A stretch of 64,000 nucleotides of DNA. Origin: Cognataquiflexum nitidum. GTDB taxonomy: Bacteria; Bacteroidota; Bacteroidia; Cytophagales; Cyclobacteriaceae. The notes beneath the pieces are model-generated. The model had not been told where the DNA came from. It was given only the letters and a program-made list of their open reading frames with translations, and ran no database searches. The stretch covers positions 1 through 64,000 of the forward strand of contig NZ_JAKZAM010000010.1 of NCBI RefSeq assembly GCF_022538055.1, read 5' to 3'. The position numbers and the translations under genes were made by a program. Positions 17,237-26,029 of the stretch are shown here, one piece after another (the first letter of the stretch is position 1; the number at the start of each line of letters is the position of its first letter).

Positions 17237-17327
17237 TCTTTAGGCAAATGTAATGGGAAATGCTTTGGATGCAAAAAAATCCAGAAGGAACCTTTTCGGT
17301 TTTTACTTCCCCACAATTTCCTGAAAT

Positions 17328-17356
17328 GAAAAAAGCCATGGATTTGGTCCATGGCT
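17328..17356 (-). terminator. Terminator of the desaturase gene
   Basis: AGCCATGGA at 17334-17342 and TCCATGGCT at 17348-17356 form a perfect 9-bp stem with a 5-nt loop. On the minus strand the stem is followed by a run of T residues, as expected for an intrinsic terminator about 35 nt after the desaturase stop. Confidence 0.85.
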
Positions 17357-17391
17357 AAGTATCTATTTCTTAAAACAAAAGCATGTTATTT

Positions 17392-18456
17392 TTAATAGCT
17401 ATTTCCAAGATGTTTCAAATGATTCACATGCGATGCAAATGCCAATCTCATTTTGGGATGCTCTAGATAAGGAATGTTGTATTCCTGACAAGTCTCCTTG
17501 ATGATTTTGCTGATGGCAGGATAGTGCACGTGGGAGATGTTTGGGAATAGGTGATGTTCAACCTGGAAATTCAATCCCCCAACCAACCAAGAAAGAATTT
17601 TATTGTCAGTAGCAAAGTTTGCAGTGGTCCTTAACTGATGCACAGCCCACTCATCCTCGAGTTTGTTGGCTTCAGTAGGCAAAGGAAATTCAGTTTCTTC
17701 CAAAGAATGCGCAAGTTGGAATACCACACTCAAGAAAACTCCTGTTGATACCCCAAAAACCAGGAATCCAACCAACCAAGGCATAAAACCCACCATATAA
17801 ATCGGCAAAGCAATGAAAAGGAAGAGGTTGGTCAATTTGAATCCCCAAAATGACACATGGTCCTTCCAATTCATTTTTTGGATAGGTACAGAACCTACTC
17901 TTTTCTGGACATATTTTTTGTAATCAGTCACAAAAACCCAATAGAGGTACAACAAGGCATAGACGAACAAGAAGTAATGATGCTGGTATTTGTGGATTCT
18001 GAAGTGTTTCTGTGATGGGTTCAGCCTTAGGAAAGGTCTCGCATTCATGTCGTCATCGTGCTCGTCCACATTGGTGAAAGAATGGTGGGCTACGTTGTGT
18101 TTTGTTTTCCACATGAAAACATTGGCTCCAAGAAAATTGATGGTAACTCCGGCGAGTTCATTTACCCATTCTTTTTTGCTGAAGCTACCATGCGCACCAT
18201 CATGCATCACATTGAATCCAATGGCGGAGGCCAAACCTCCAAGCAAGATTGCTTCGAGAAGTGCAATGGCCCAAAATGGGGTAAAGAAAACAAGATGGAC
18301 ATAAACTGCCACAAACATCACCACAAACAGGATGGCTTTGAAGTAGAGTGAACCGTTACCGGTTGGTTCTAAATTTTTTTCTGTAAAGTAATTTTTGATT
18401 CTTGACTTCAAATCGGCATGAAAGGAAGTTGCTGTGCTAAATCGAGGCGGACGCAT
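17392..18456 (-). CDS. Membrane fatty-acid desaturase (front-end type, no cytochrome b5 domain)
   Basis: This 354-residue di-iron desaturase has the three histidine boxes HDGAH (residues 85-89), HNVAHH (120-125) and QVEHH near residue 300. The glutamine in the third box is typical of front-end or delta-6-like acyl desaturases. Two pairs of membrane helices are visible, at about 40-80 and 165-235. No cytochrome b5 domain is fused, so electrons must come from a separate ferredoxin or cytochrome. It should introduce a double bond into membrane fatty acids, perhaps in the cold. It stands alone with its own terminator. Confidence 0.92.
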   Translation of the reverse strand: MRPPRFSTATSFHADLKSRIKNYFTEKNLEPTGNGSLYFKAILFVVMFVAVYVHLVFFTPFWAIALLEAILLGGLASAIGFNVMHDGAHGSFSKKEWVNELAGVTINFLGANVFMWKTKHNVAHHSFTNVDEHDDDMNARPFLRLNPSQKHFRIHKYQHHYFLFVYALLYLYWVFVTDYKKYVQKRVGSVPIQKMNWKDHVSFWGFKLTNLFLFIALPIYMVGFMPWLVGFLVFGVSTGVFLSVVFQLAHSLEETEFPLPTEANKLEDEWAVHQLRTTANFATDNKILSWLVGGLNFQVEHHLFPNISHVHYPAISKIIKETCQEYNIPYLEHPKMRLAFASHVNHLKHLGNSY

Positions 18457-18596
18457 ATTCTATTAGGTATTAATGGTATTGCTTCTTGAAACGAACTAGG
18501 TGAATGTCTGCAAGTTATTCATAAAGGTAGTCAATTTAAACTAGCTTTTTTATTTTCATTGACAAATGGTCAATTGAAATGGAATTTTAACAACTT

Positions 18597-19115
18597 TTAA
18601 AAGGCAACGCCCAACTGCAAAGCAAACTCGAGTGAACTGGGATCATCATTTCCAAACCTGACCGGCATTGGCACTGTCACAAACCAACTGCTAAACTGGC
18701 CTGTTTTGATTGTTTTGCTGATTACGGGTGTAAAGCCATACCTTCCTGAAGATTCAAACGACAACAAGGCATTGAAGTTCCATCCTTTTGGATAGTGAAA
18801 CTGAACACCGGGATTGAAAACCAGATTTGCCATTCTGCTTGATCCCTCGCTAAACTGGATTATTGGAACCAATTCAAAGATAAATCCGGCCTTGTTGTTT
18901 TTTCCCATCAGTACAAATCCCGACGGAAATCCTATCACGTAGCCATCACTAAAATTATTGCTGGTCTCCCCGCCACTGAATTTGACCAAGGGGTTGAGCA
19001 CACTAAAGTAACCCGTCAATCTTGAAGGTTCGGTAGGATTGGGTTTGTCCTGTGAAAAAACTTGGGTGGAAAAAATCAATCCCAAGGCAAAGATCAATAT
19101 GATGGTTTTTTTCAT
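18597..19115 (-). CDS. Secreted protein of unknown function, probable outer-membrane beta-barrel
   Basis: I do not recognise the family. The 172-residue product starts with a signal peptide (MKKTIILIFALGLIFSTQVFSQ). The mature part has alternating short hydrophobic strands and glycine or asparagine turns (VKFSGGETSNNF, GFIFELVPIIQF, GYRYGF-like), and ends in LQLGVAF with a terminal aromatic residue. That pattern suggests a small outer-membrane barrel of 8 strands. The gene is monocistronic as far as can be seen, with gaps of 140 and 160 nt on its two sides. Confidence 0.65.
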   Translation of the reverse strand: MKKTIILIFALGLIFSTQVFSQDKPNPTEPSRLTGYFSVLNPLVKFSGGETSNNFSDGYVIGFPSGFVLMGKNNKAGFIFELVPIIQFSEGSSRMANLVFNPGVQFHYPKGWNFNALLSFESSGRYGFTPVISKTIKTGQFSSWFVTVPMPVRFGNDDPSSLEFALQLGVAF

Positions 19116-19276
19116 TTTGGATTTTTAAAGATATTGTTGAAAAAAAGAGTAGTTGCCCGTTAAATAAGGTTTTGTAACAGTTAATGTCTTCAAAACTATT
19201 CCATAAATTACCATATTATCCTGATAAAAATCATCCTTTGAAAAAATAATGTCTCACTCAATTTTTTGATTCTGAC

Positions 19277-19798
19277 TCAAATCAATTTTTCTTGGATCAA
19301 GTCTATAGAAAGTTGCTTCCTTTCTTCCTCATTTCCGGAAACGAGAGCAAAATGTACCCCTGATTCATGAAGGATTTTTTGGTAAAGGTCAAAGAAATAT
19401 TTCCTCATGGTCGGATCAGGATGCTCCCGCTGCGGGTCATCCTGCCAAGGAATATCGATGTCTGTAAAAAGGTATAAATCGTATTTGCGAGTCTTGATCT
19501 GATTTTCAATCCATGGATGGACCTTGGCGTATTTATGCTTACTCCAGACTTTAATCACATTCAGGTCGGTATCACATACCAAAAGCTCTTTGGATTTTAA
19601 TGTCAACTCATTTTCAAGATCAACCTGGCCTTTGGCGATTCTAAGCAAATCATCATAGGTATAGGGTCGGCCCAGTTTTTCAAGGTATTCTCTTGCAAAT
19701 TCGGGAACCCAAAGGCAGCCAAAATACCCTGCAAGGTTTTCAGCCAAGGTACTTTTTCCTGTGGATTCAGGACCGATGATGACCACTTTTTTAAGCAT
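19277..19798 (-). CDS. NadR-like P-loop kinase
   Basis: This 173-residue protein has a P-loop GPESTGKSTL near the N-terminus, DTD at about residue 90 as Walker B, and the arginine-rich DPQREHPDPTMRKYFF lid-like segment. It corresponds to the C-terminal ribosylnicotinamide-kinase domain of NadR, without the nucleotidyltransferase domain. It overlaps the upstream PnuC-type transporter gene by 8 nt when started at the ATG at 19798. The longer frame from 19837 lies inside the transporter gene and is less likely. The pair would trap a vitamin precursor by phosphorylation on entry: nicotinamide riboside, or thiamine if the transporter is PnuT. Confidence 0.85.
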   Translation of the reverse strand: MLKKVVIIGPESTGKSTLAENLAGYFGCLWVPEFAREYLEKLGRPYTYDDLLRIAKGQVDLENELTLKSKELLVCDTDLNVIKVWSKHKYAKVHPWIENQIKTRKYDLYLFTDIDIPWQDDPQREHPDPTMRKYFFDLYQKILHESGVHFALVSGNEEERKQLSIDLIQEKLI

Positions 19799-20414
19799 AT
19801 TTTTTCCTTTCAACTTTGGCAGATTTGACCCAGGCAATCAAACCGAGGACAGCCAAAACAGTGAAAAACAAAAACTGAAAAGAGGTCAACATCAGTCCTT
19901 TGTAAAAATACAAAGGCACCGAAACTATGTCCGTGATGATCCAGGCAATCCAGTTTTCTACTTTTTTTTTGGCCATCAGCCACATGCCTACAAAGGCCGA
20001 AGCTGTGGTAAAGGAATCCCAAGCGGGCACATCGCTATCCGTGAGATTTGTCAAAACCAAAAAAAGTACTGCGTATGATCCGAAAAACAGTAACACGGAT
20101 TGTATGATTCCGCTTCTGTTCAGCCAAGTGACGGGTAATTGTTCCTTGCCATCCGTAGGTCTGCTCCAGAGATACCAACCGTAGATCGACATGGCAAAGT
20201 AATAGGCATTGATCCCCATGTCTGCATACAGTTTATATTTCAGGCAGATATAGACATAGATGATCGTGCTGACCATGCCCGTGGGGAAAACAAGGATGTT
20301 TTTTTTGATGGAATAATACACACTCGCAATCCCAAAAAATACTGCAAAAGCCTCCAGCCAGGTCATCTGCGCGACTCCCTCCTTCATTCCTTCCCAAATC
20401 CATTGTAAATCCAT
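19791..20414 (-). CDS. PnuC/PnuT-family vitamin transporter
   Basis: This 207-residue membrane protein has about seven helices and the PnuC-type signatures YYSIKKNILVFPTG, ADMGINAYYFAMSIYGWYLW and the later WIAWIITDIVSVPLYFYKG. The family moves nicotinamide riboside (PnuC), thiamine (PnuT) or riboflavin (PnuX) by facilitated diffusion, with phosphorylation inside providing the trap. Its overlap with a NadR-like kinase gene favours nicotinamide riboside. A TPP riboswitch is present only 2.5 kb away in front of the TonB-dependent receptor, so thiamine is not excluded. The ATG at 20414 is preferred to the frame start at 20450. Confidence 0.85.
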   Translation of the reverse strand: MDLQWIWEGMKEGVAQMTWLEAFAVFFGIASVYYSIKKNILVFPTGMVSTIIYVYICLKYKLYADMGINAYYFAMSIYGWYLWSRPTDGKEQLPVTWLNRSGIIQSVLLFFGSYAVLFLVLTNLTDSDVPAWDSFTTASAFVGMWLMAKKKVENWIAWIITDIVSVPLYFYKGLMLTSFQFLFFTVLAVLGLIAWVKSAKVERKKYA

Positions 20415-20455
20415 AAAGCGAATTAAGGTATAAAAAGATAAAGAGACCAAGTAGT

Positions 20456-23263
20456 TTATTTCACCTCAGGAAATTTCTTGATCTCCAACAGGTTTTCTTT
20501 TGTCAAAAACTCCTGTGCTGCTTTTTGGATCCTTTCCTTGGTCATGGATTCAATGGCTTTTTGCCCGTCCAACAGTGCTTCCCAAGATAAATTGAAAGTT
20601 CTCACCGCAGAAAGCTGTCCAAGCCAATAGTTATTTCGCTTGAGATTTTCTTCCAATGATATCCTTCTTTTCTCCTTGACTTTGTTCAGGTCTTCGTCTG
20701 TCGGCCCGTTTTCCTGGATCTTTCTGACTTCTGCCCATGCTGCTTCGATGAGGTTGTCTACCATATCAGGACTGCAGGGAAAACCGATCGAAAAAGAAAA
20801 ATTCCCCACCGGGAAGATTCCCATGCTCCCATTGGCACCTACCCCATACACTCCGCCTATTTGCTCGCGGAGGGATTCGATCAGCTTGATGGTCAGTATT
20901 TCTCCAAGGTAAATAAGATCCGCAGCTTTCTTTCGATCGTAATCCGTCTCCCCGGTGAAAAGCATGATGACTTGAGACTTTTCATCTGTGCCGACATGGA
21001 TACTTTCAGACCTATCATTTGGCGTGCGGATCCCCAAATCCCTGTATGTATCAAGAGAATCAGGATTGGAAGGAAGGCTGCCGATATATTGTTCCAACAA
21101 TGGTTTGAAAGTCTCCAAGTCAATATTGCCTGTGAAGAAAAACTCGAAATTTGCAGCATTGGAAAACCTTTCGGCATACATTTCCAAACCCCTGTCCAAG
21201 TCAATTTTATCCAAATCCTCAGGATCAAAAATCCCGGCAGCCCGGGGATGTCCATCTGCCAAAATTTTATTTACCTGCTTTGAAAACTGGTAATCAGGAT
21301 TCGCCTGTGCACTTGCCAATTGGGTCTTTTGGTTGGTGATGTAGACCTCAAAGAGTTCTTGGTCTTTTCGCGGGGCGGTAAAATTCAAATGAATCAATTG
21401 CATGGCCGTTTCCATTTCCTTTGGTGAAAAGGAACCGGCTATATTCTGAGAATACAAACCAATATTTGGGGTGACGGAAACGGTTTTTCCTGCCAAAACT
21501 TTTCTTAGGTCCGATGGCGAAAAATCCCCGATTCCCATCACATTGATCAATACTCCGGCATAATTGGCCGTATAGTGGTCTTCTTCTCCATACAAAGAAA
21601 CGCCCCCTTTTCCGGTGGCAGAAAACAGGATCTCGTCATTCTTAAAATCAGTGGATTTGACAAAAACCTTTACGCCATTGGAAAGCAGGATTTCATGGAT
21701 GTCGATGGAAGCTACATGCTTGCTTTCTTTGATTTTCCCGGGCTGTGGCAGGTTTTGAATCAGCTTGTCAGCAAATAATTTTTCTTGGTAGGGTTCAATC
21801 TTCATTTGGTCTACTGCATCGAAAAGTGCCAAAACAGCTTCCTCCGACGGCAGGTTTTCCATTTCTGAATCCGGTGCTGTGATAACGATTACACGGTTTT
21901 CGTCCCTGACCAATTGCTTGGCAAGTGCATTGATTTCTTCCAGCGAGATATTTGGGATGATCTCTTTGTAAAACTCATATTTCCAAGCTTCCCCATCTGC
22001 AAAACCTCCCTCAAGAAAATGATTGACATAGCGGTTGACGATGGATCGGGATTCTGCTTTGTCCATTTCTTTGAAAGACCTCTCGGCATTGTTGAGTACG
22101 GCGCGCTTCACTCGGTCGAGTTCGGCTTGGGTAAATCCAAACTGTGCCACCCGCTCATTTTCTACAATCAGGGATTGGATGCCTGCTTCTATCTTTCCTG
22201 TGGCCACCACACCCGAAGCTGAAAAGTAATCGAGGTCACGGACAAAATTCCCATATCCTGTTCCTGCAAAAATGAAAGGCGCATCTGGCTTTTGACGGAT
22301 TTCATCCAATCTTTGTGTCAGCATTCCTCCATAAAATGTGCGCAACAAAAAATTGCGGTAATCTTCTTTGGTTTGGGTTGGAAGGGCTTTATGCTTATAA
22401 AAGAGTTGGATTTGGATTCCCGGAGCTTCCTTGTCGGTCACGATACTGACGAAGGTCTCCTTGTGCTCGGGAACTTCAAAAAGCTTTCTTTCTTTAGGAT
22501 CGGCAGGGTTTTCCAGTTTTCCAAAATATTCCAAAATCAAAGCTTCCAATTTTTCCGGAGCCACATCGCCGACAGCCACTACGGCCATGTTGTCTGGCCT
22601 GTACCAATCTCTGTAAAACCTTCTGATCGTTTCATATTCGAAATTTTGGACGATTTCCATTTTCCCGATTGGCAGTCTTTCTGCATAGCGACTCTCGTGG
22701 AAAATGACCGGAAAATATTGGTCGCGCATCCTTTGGGTATACCCCTGCCCCGTGCGCCACTCCTCGACGATGATGCTTCGCTCGCTGTCGATATCCTCCT
22801 CATTCATCAGAATTCCCCCTGCCCAATCACTCAAAACCAAAAAACCATTCCTCAGTGTTTCTTCATCATCAGATGGAATAGGCAGTATATATACCGTCTC
22901 ATCAAATCCCGTGTAGGCATTCAGGTCCCCTCCAAATTGAATCCCAATCGATTGGAGGTAAGATACCAATTCATTTTTCTCAAAGTTCTTCGTTCCGTTG
23001 AAGGCCATGTGCTCGGTAAAATGTGCCAAGCCTAATTGGTCATCATCTTCCAGGATAGAGCCTGCATTGACTGCAAGCCGAAGCTCCACTTTGTTTTCAG
23101 GCTTTGGGTTTTGTTGGATGTAGTAGGTCAGGCCATTTTCTAGTTTCCCTACCTTCACTCTTGGATCGAGGGGTACTTTTTGGTCAAAGTTATTCTGTGC
23201 AAAAAGTGAGGAAAAGGGTAAAAAAAAGAATAAGAGTAACTGGTATATATTTTTGAACTTCAT
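20456..23263 (-). CDS. M16-family zinc peptidase (two-domain)
   Basis: This 935-residue secreted protein has a signal peptide (residues 1-22, ending in FAQ). The N-terminal M16 domain carries the inverted zinc motif HFTEH (His81, Glu84, His85) and the downstream Glu region SERSIIVEEWR. The C-terminal half repeats the fold without a zinc site and has the substrate-grasping pair in SLREQIGGVYGVG. Together they form the clam-shell chamber of pitrilysin-like enzymes that cut peptides. It should act in the periplasm. The ATG at 23263 is preferred to the frame start at 23302. It is the first gene of a tight run with pnuC, whose start lies 41 nt on. Confidence 0.93.
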   Translation of the reverse strand: MKFKNIYQLLLFFFLPFSSLFAQNNFDQKVPLDPRVKVGKLENGLTYYIQQNPKPENKVELRLAVNAGSILEDDDQLGLAHFTEHMAFNGTKNFEKNELVSYLQSIGIQFGGDLNAYTGFDETVYILPIPSDDEETLRNGFLVLSDWAGGILMNEEDIDSERSIIVEEWRTGQGYTQRMRDQYFPVIFHESRYAERLPIGKMEIVQNFEYETIRRFYRDWYRPDNMAVVAVGDVAPEKLEALILEYFGKLENPADPKERKLFEVPEHKETFVSIVTDKEAPGIQIQLFYKHKALPTQTKEDYRNFLLRTFYGGMLTQRLDEIRQKPDAPFIFAGTGYGNFVRDLDYFSASGVVATGKIEAGIQSLIVENERVAQFGFTQAELDRVKRAVLNNAERSFKEMDKAESRSIVNRYVNHFLEGGFADGEAWKYEFYKEIIPNISLEEINALAKQLVRDENRVIVITAPDSEMENLPSEEAVLALFDAVDQMKIEPYQEKLFADKLIQNLPQPGKIKESKHVASIDIHEILLSNGVKVFVKSTDFKNDEILFSATGKGGVSLYGEEDHYTANYAGVLINVMGIGDFSPSDLRKVLAGKTVSVTPNIGLYSQNIAGSFSPKEMETAMQLIHLNFTAPRKDQELFEVYITNQKTQLASAQANPDYQFSKQVNKILADGHPRAAGIFDPEDLDKIDLDRGLEMYAERFSNAANFEFFFTGNIDLETFKPLLEQYIGSLPSNPDSLDTYRDLGIRTPNDRSESIHVGTDEKSQVIMLFTGETDYDRKKAADLIYLGEILTIKLIESLREQIGGVYGVGANGSMGIFPVGNFSFSIGFPCSPDMVDNLIEAAWAEVRKIQENGPTDEDLNKVKEKRRISLEENLKRNNYWLGQLSAVRTFNLSWEALLDGQKAIESMTKERIQKAAQEFLTKENLLEIKKFPEVK

Positions 23264-23441
23264 CTTTGATGTTGGATTTTTGGCTATTGGACTATAAATC
23301 AAGTCAAAATTTCGGGAAAATGTTTCATGAACTTAATAAGCACAGTGGCATTTTTAGGTTTTGTTCCATTTAATTTCTCTAATTTTAATTCCATGCAGGT
23401 TTTTACATTCCAAAAATCAACATTCACACAAATTTGAATTC

Positions 23442-23807
23442 ATGAAACAAATCATTTTGGTAGGCATCGGCGGCGGCGTCGGGAGCATATTCCGATACCT
23501 GATCAAAGTATGGACGGCGAGATTTTCTGCAGAAATTCCTTTCGCTACTTTTTCAGCAAACATCATTGGTTGCCTCCTGATAGGTCTATTGATGGGTTAT
23601 TTTGCCAAAAATGAACATATCCCAAGCCATTGGTCTTTGCTGTTGATCACCGGGTTTTGTGGTGGGTTTACGACATTTTCAACTTTCTCTTCTGAAAACC
23701 TGAATTTGCTTCAGGCAGGAAATTACATCACCGCTTTGACTTATATTCTTGGAAGCGTGGTTATTGGAATATTGGCTGTGTTTTTGGGATATGCAATTAC
23801 AAGATGA
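23442..23807 (+). CDS. crcB: Fluoride channel CrcB/Fluc
   Basis: This 121-residue membrane protein with four helices is a dual-topology fluoride exporter channel. It carries the N-terminal GGGVGSIFRY motif, the central asparagine helix FSANIIGCLLIG (conserved pore Asn) and the GFCGGFTTFSTFSSE motif that holds the central sodium site and the phenylalanine box. The frame is open from 23361, but the ATG at 23442 gives the family start. No crcB fluoride riboswitch was recognised in the short leader. It is divergent from the M16 peptidase gene. Confidence 0.95.
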   Translation: MKQIILVGIGGGVGSIFRYLIKVWTARFSAEIPFATFSANIIGCLLIGLLMGYFAKNEHIPSHWSLLLITGFCGGFTTFSTFSSENLNLLQAGNYITALTYILGSVVIGILAVFLGYAITR

Positions 23808-24014
23808 GCATTTATTGATGGGATGCTCTTAAGGATAAAATGAGTCTCTTGGTAATTGGTGTTAATAATGACCGATGACGGATGACAGATGTTTGGTTTG
23901 GTACAAAAAATTCAGGTTCTAAGTCAGGTTTCTCATCAAGAAGCATTCAAATGAATATCATATTCATTAAAACAAAAGCCCTTCAATTGGTTTATTATCT
24001 AGAGAAAAAGAAAC

Positions 24015-24908
24015 ATGAAAAATATATTGATCACAGGTGGTTCGGGTTTGGTTGGGAAAAAAATCACCCAACTATTGGAATCGGAAGGTCTCGCTGTCGC
24101 CTGGCTAAGTAGGAATCCGAAGAAAAACACCCAAAAATCTTTTGCTTGGGACATAGATAAAAACACCATCGACAAGGCTGCCATCGAATGGGCGGATGGG
24201 ATTATCCACCTTGCTGGAGAAGGAGTTGCCGAAAAAAGATGGACGGAGGAAAGAAAAAAAGCTATTTTGGAAAGCAGGACGCAATCTTCTGCCCTACTTT
24301 ATGAAGCGATAAAAAACGCGAAAAATAAACCTGAAGCTTTTTTCTCTGCCTCGGCAGTCGGCTTTTACGGTTTTGATACAGGAGACAAAACTGTGGCTGA
24401 AAATGAAAAACCCGGGACTGATTTTCTTGCCGAGGTCGTGGTGGCTTGGGAAAATGAAGTAAAGAAAATAGAAGATTTGGGTTTAAGAACAGTTTTGCTT
24501 CGTATCGGCATTGTGCTTGACAAAGAAGGTGGGGCATTGAAAGAAATGATGAAACCCCCTATTGCCGCCCCACTCGGAAGCGGCAAGCAATGGATGAGTT
24601 GGATCGTAATCGATGACTTGGCAAGGATGTTTTCTTTTGCTGTCAAAAATGAAAAAATCTCAGGAACTTATAACGCTGTGGGGCCAAATCCCGCTACCAA
24701 TGAGGAACTCACCAAAGCTGCTGCGAAGAATGCAGGCAAACCCTTTATCGGATTTGGTGTGCCCGGTTTTGGCTTAAAGCTGATCTTGGGAGAAATGGCC
24801 ATGATGGTCTTGGGAGGCAACAAAGTCTCCTCTAAAAAAATCCAATCCGCAGGGTTTGAATTCAAATACCCCGAATTGGATGAGGCGATGAAGGGGGTTT
24901 TTGGGTGA
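24015..24908 (+). CDS. TIGR01777-type NAD(P)-binding epimerase-like protein
   Basis: This 297-residue atypical SDR (SDR39U1 group) starts with ILITGGSGLVGKKI, binds NAD(P), and has the diagnostic LAGEGVAEKRWTEERKKAI stretch. SASAVGFYG replaces the usual catalytic Ser block, and the family close VLGGNKVSSKKIQSAGFEFKYP is present. Members were proposed as sugar-nucleotide epimerases, but the substrate of this branch is unknown. Human SDR39U1 and E. coli YfcH are relatives. No neighbour suggests a pathway; crcB lies 207 nt upstream. Confidence 0.9.
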   Translation: MKNILITGGSGLVGKKITQLLESEGLAVAWLSRNPKKNTQKSFAWDIDKNTIDKAAIEWADGIIHLAGEGVAEKRWTEERKKAILESRTQSSALLYEAIKNAKNKPEAFFSASAVGFYGFDTGDKTVAENEKPGTDFLAEVVVAWENEVKKIEDLGLRTVLLRIGIVLDKEGGALKEMMKPPIAAPLGSGKQWMSWIVIDDLARMFSFAVKNEKISGTYNAVGPNPATNEELTKAAAKNAGKPFIGFGVPGFGLKLILGEMAMMVLGGNKVSSKKIQSAGFEFKYPELDEAMKGVFG

Positions 24909-24978
24909 GGAGGAATTTTAACTAAAAAAAGAAACTCTAAGGTCCGGATTATAAGTTTTTTGGCATCAAAAGATTTAC

Positions 24979-25470
24979 TTACACAAGTTTCTCAATTACT
25001 TTCATTGGCAAAAACATTTTTCCACTATCTGAAAGCAGTTCAAATCCATAACTTGAATAAAAATTTACGGCTTTTTCATTGATAGGATCAACGACAACAG
25101 CAATTGCGCCAATACTCTCGTTGGATAAAACAAAGCTACGAAACAAGGCGTCTAAGAGCAGAAATTCTCCGAGCCCTGTACCTTTTTGAGAAATATCTCT
25201 TGCCAACCTTCCCAACAAAATAACAGGTGCATTGTAGCTTTTGGGAATTTGTTTGAGGTATTTTTCCGGTATTTGGTCTCTTCCAAGACCTTCACTTGTA
25301 AGTGTATAATACCCTAAAACCTTTCCTCCTTCATCGACAGAAACGAAACAAGTCGCAAGTCGCTTTCGAATATCTTGGCTAACTTGGTTTTTGATATAGT
25401 CAGTCAATGAAGCTTCCTCACAATTAAATTCCTGTCTATTGTGGGTTTTTTCTAATAATTCAATTCTCAC
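24979..25470 (-). CDS. TacT-like GNAT toxin
   Basis: This 163-residue GNAT-family protein has the acetyl-CoA loop QKGTGLGE and the family-typical N-terminus with FNCEEASLTDYIKNQ. TacT toxins acetylate the amino group of aminoacyl-tRNA and block translation; the similarity in length, motifs and partner supports that role here. The gene overlaps the end of the DUF1778 antitoxin gene by 4 nt (25467-25470), so translation is coupled. Arg and Tyr residues of the catalytic face (ILLGRLARDI, VNFYSSYGFEL) appear intact. Confidence 0.92.
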   Translation of the reverse strand: MRIELLEKTHNRQEFNCEEASLTDYIKNQVSQDIRKRLATCFVSVDEGGKVLGYYTLTSEGLGRDQIPEKYLKQIPKSYNAPVILLGRLARDISQKGTGLGEFLLLDALFRSFVLSNESIGAIAVVVDPINEKAVNFYSSYGFELLSDSGKMFLPMKVIEKLV

Positions 25471-25760
25471 AACAGCGCAGTTTGTGATTTATACTTATTG
25501 GCTGCGTCGATTAATTTTTGGTTCGGTTGGGGGTTTCCGAATACCGCATCAAAAAATTTCTCTTTATCCCTTTCACTAGCAATTATTGATTCATTTTTTG
25601 CAACAATTTCTTCTGCTTTTTCTTTGACTACTCTGACAATAAAGCTGCTAAATGACTTATCCCCACTAAGCTTTTGCGCTTTCATAAATACTTGCTTGTC
25701 TGAAGATGATAGACGAATTTCAATTCTTTCATCTTTATTGAGGGGAAATTGTGTTTCCAT
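25467..25760 (-). CDS. DUF1778 (TacA-like) ribbon-helix-helix antitoxin
   Basis: This 97-residue protein has an N-terminal ribbon-helix-helix (KDERIEIRLSSSDKQVFMKAQ) that binds operator DNA as a dimer. A C-terminal helical arm follows, FFDAVFGNPQPNQKLIDAANKY, the usual toxin-binding region of TacA-type antitoxins with the FFDA and P-x-P core. It neutralises the adjacent GNAT toxin and represses the operon. The operator candidate at 25781-25801 lies directly upstream. The family assignment is strong because both partners show their characteristic motifs. Confidence 0.92.
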   Translation of the reverse strand: METQFPLNKDERIEIRLSSSDKQVFMKAQKLSGDKSFSSFIVRVVKEKAEEIVAKNESIIASERDKEKFFDAVFGNPQPNQKLIDAANKYKSQTALL

Positions 25761-25776
25761 GATATCATCGTTTTTA

Positions 25777-25801
25777 CAAATGTACGGTATTTAATCGTAC
25801 A
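25777..25801 (-). promoter_or_regulatory. Promoter/operator of the TacA/TacT-type operon
   Basis: TGTACG at 25781-25786 and CGTACA at 25796-25801 form a perfect 6-bp inverted repeat with a 9-nt spacer. The minus-strand -7 element TACATTTG (25784-25777, TAnnTTTG) overlaps it, so antitoxin binding would block RNA polymerase. The TSS would be about 10 nt before the antitoxin ATG at 25760. Confidence 0.55.
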
Positions 25802-25849
25802 AATATGGAGTTTTTATAAATAAAAATGAATTCCTTTTTCTCTATCCTA

Positions 25850-26026
25850 TTACCTACGCGCCGTTTTTCTCCCCATCAAAAACCAAAGTATCGTTCCAAT
25901 AAATGGAAGAAAAATCACTATAAAAACCCATACAAGCTTGTCGTTATTGCCGCCAAACTTACTGCTGACTACATCATAAATGGTGAAGATGTAAATCGCC
26001 AATCCAAGTAACCCTAGTCCAAACAT
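25850..26026 (-). CDS. Tiny PLDc_N-type membrane protein, 58 residues
   Basis: This reading frame was built by hand from the minus strand. It starts MFGLGLLGLAIYIFTIYDVV, continues with a charged loop SSKFGGNNDKLVWVF, and ends with LPFIGTILWFLMGRK. The two hydrophobic helices, with a W-x-x-I-x-x-LP-IG-xx-W turn, are the PLDc_N pattern of small bacterial membrane proteins. Its ATG follows the stop of the next upstream PLDc_N gene after only 3 nt. It is a paralogue of that gene and is likely translated with it. The function of standalone PLDc_N proteins is not known. Confidence 0.75.
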   Translation of the reverse strand: MFGLGLLGLAIYIFTIYDVVSSKFGGNNDKLVWVFIVIFLPFIGTILWFLMGRKTARR

Positions 26027-26029
26027 ATT

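Noticed and set aside
22292..23035. Plus-strand frame of 247 codons opposite the M16 peptidase
   Set aside because: It lies entirely within a strongly supported gene on the other strand and reads as antisense shadow, as do the long antisense frames in ileS (48953-49777 and 50027-50629).
23301..23441. Fluoride riboswitch in front of crcB
   Set aside because: The leader is short and lacks the conserved pseudoknot blocks of that riboswitch class.
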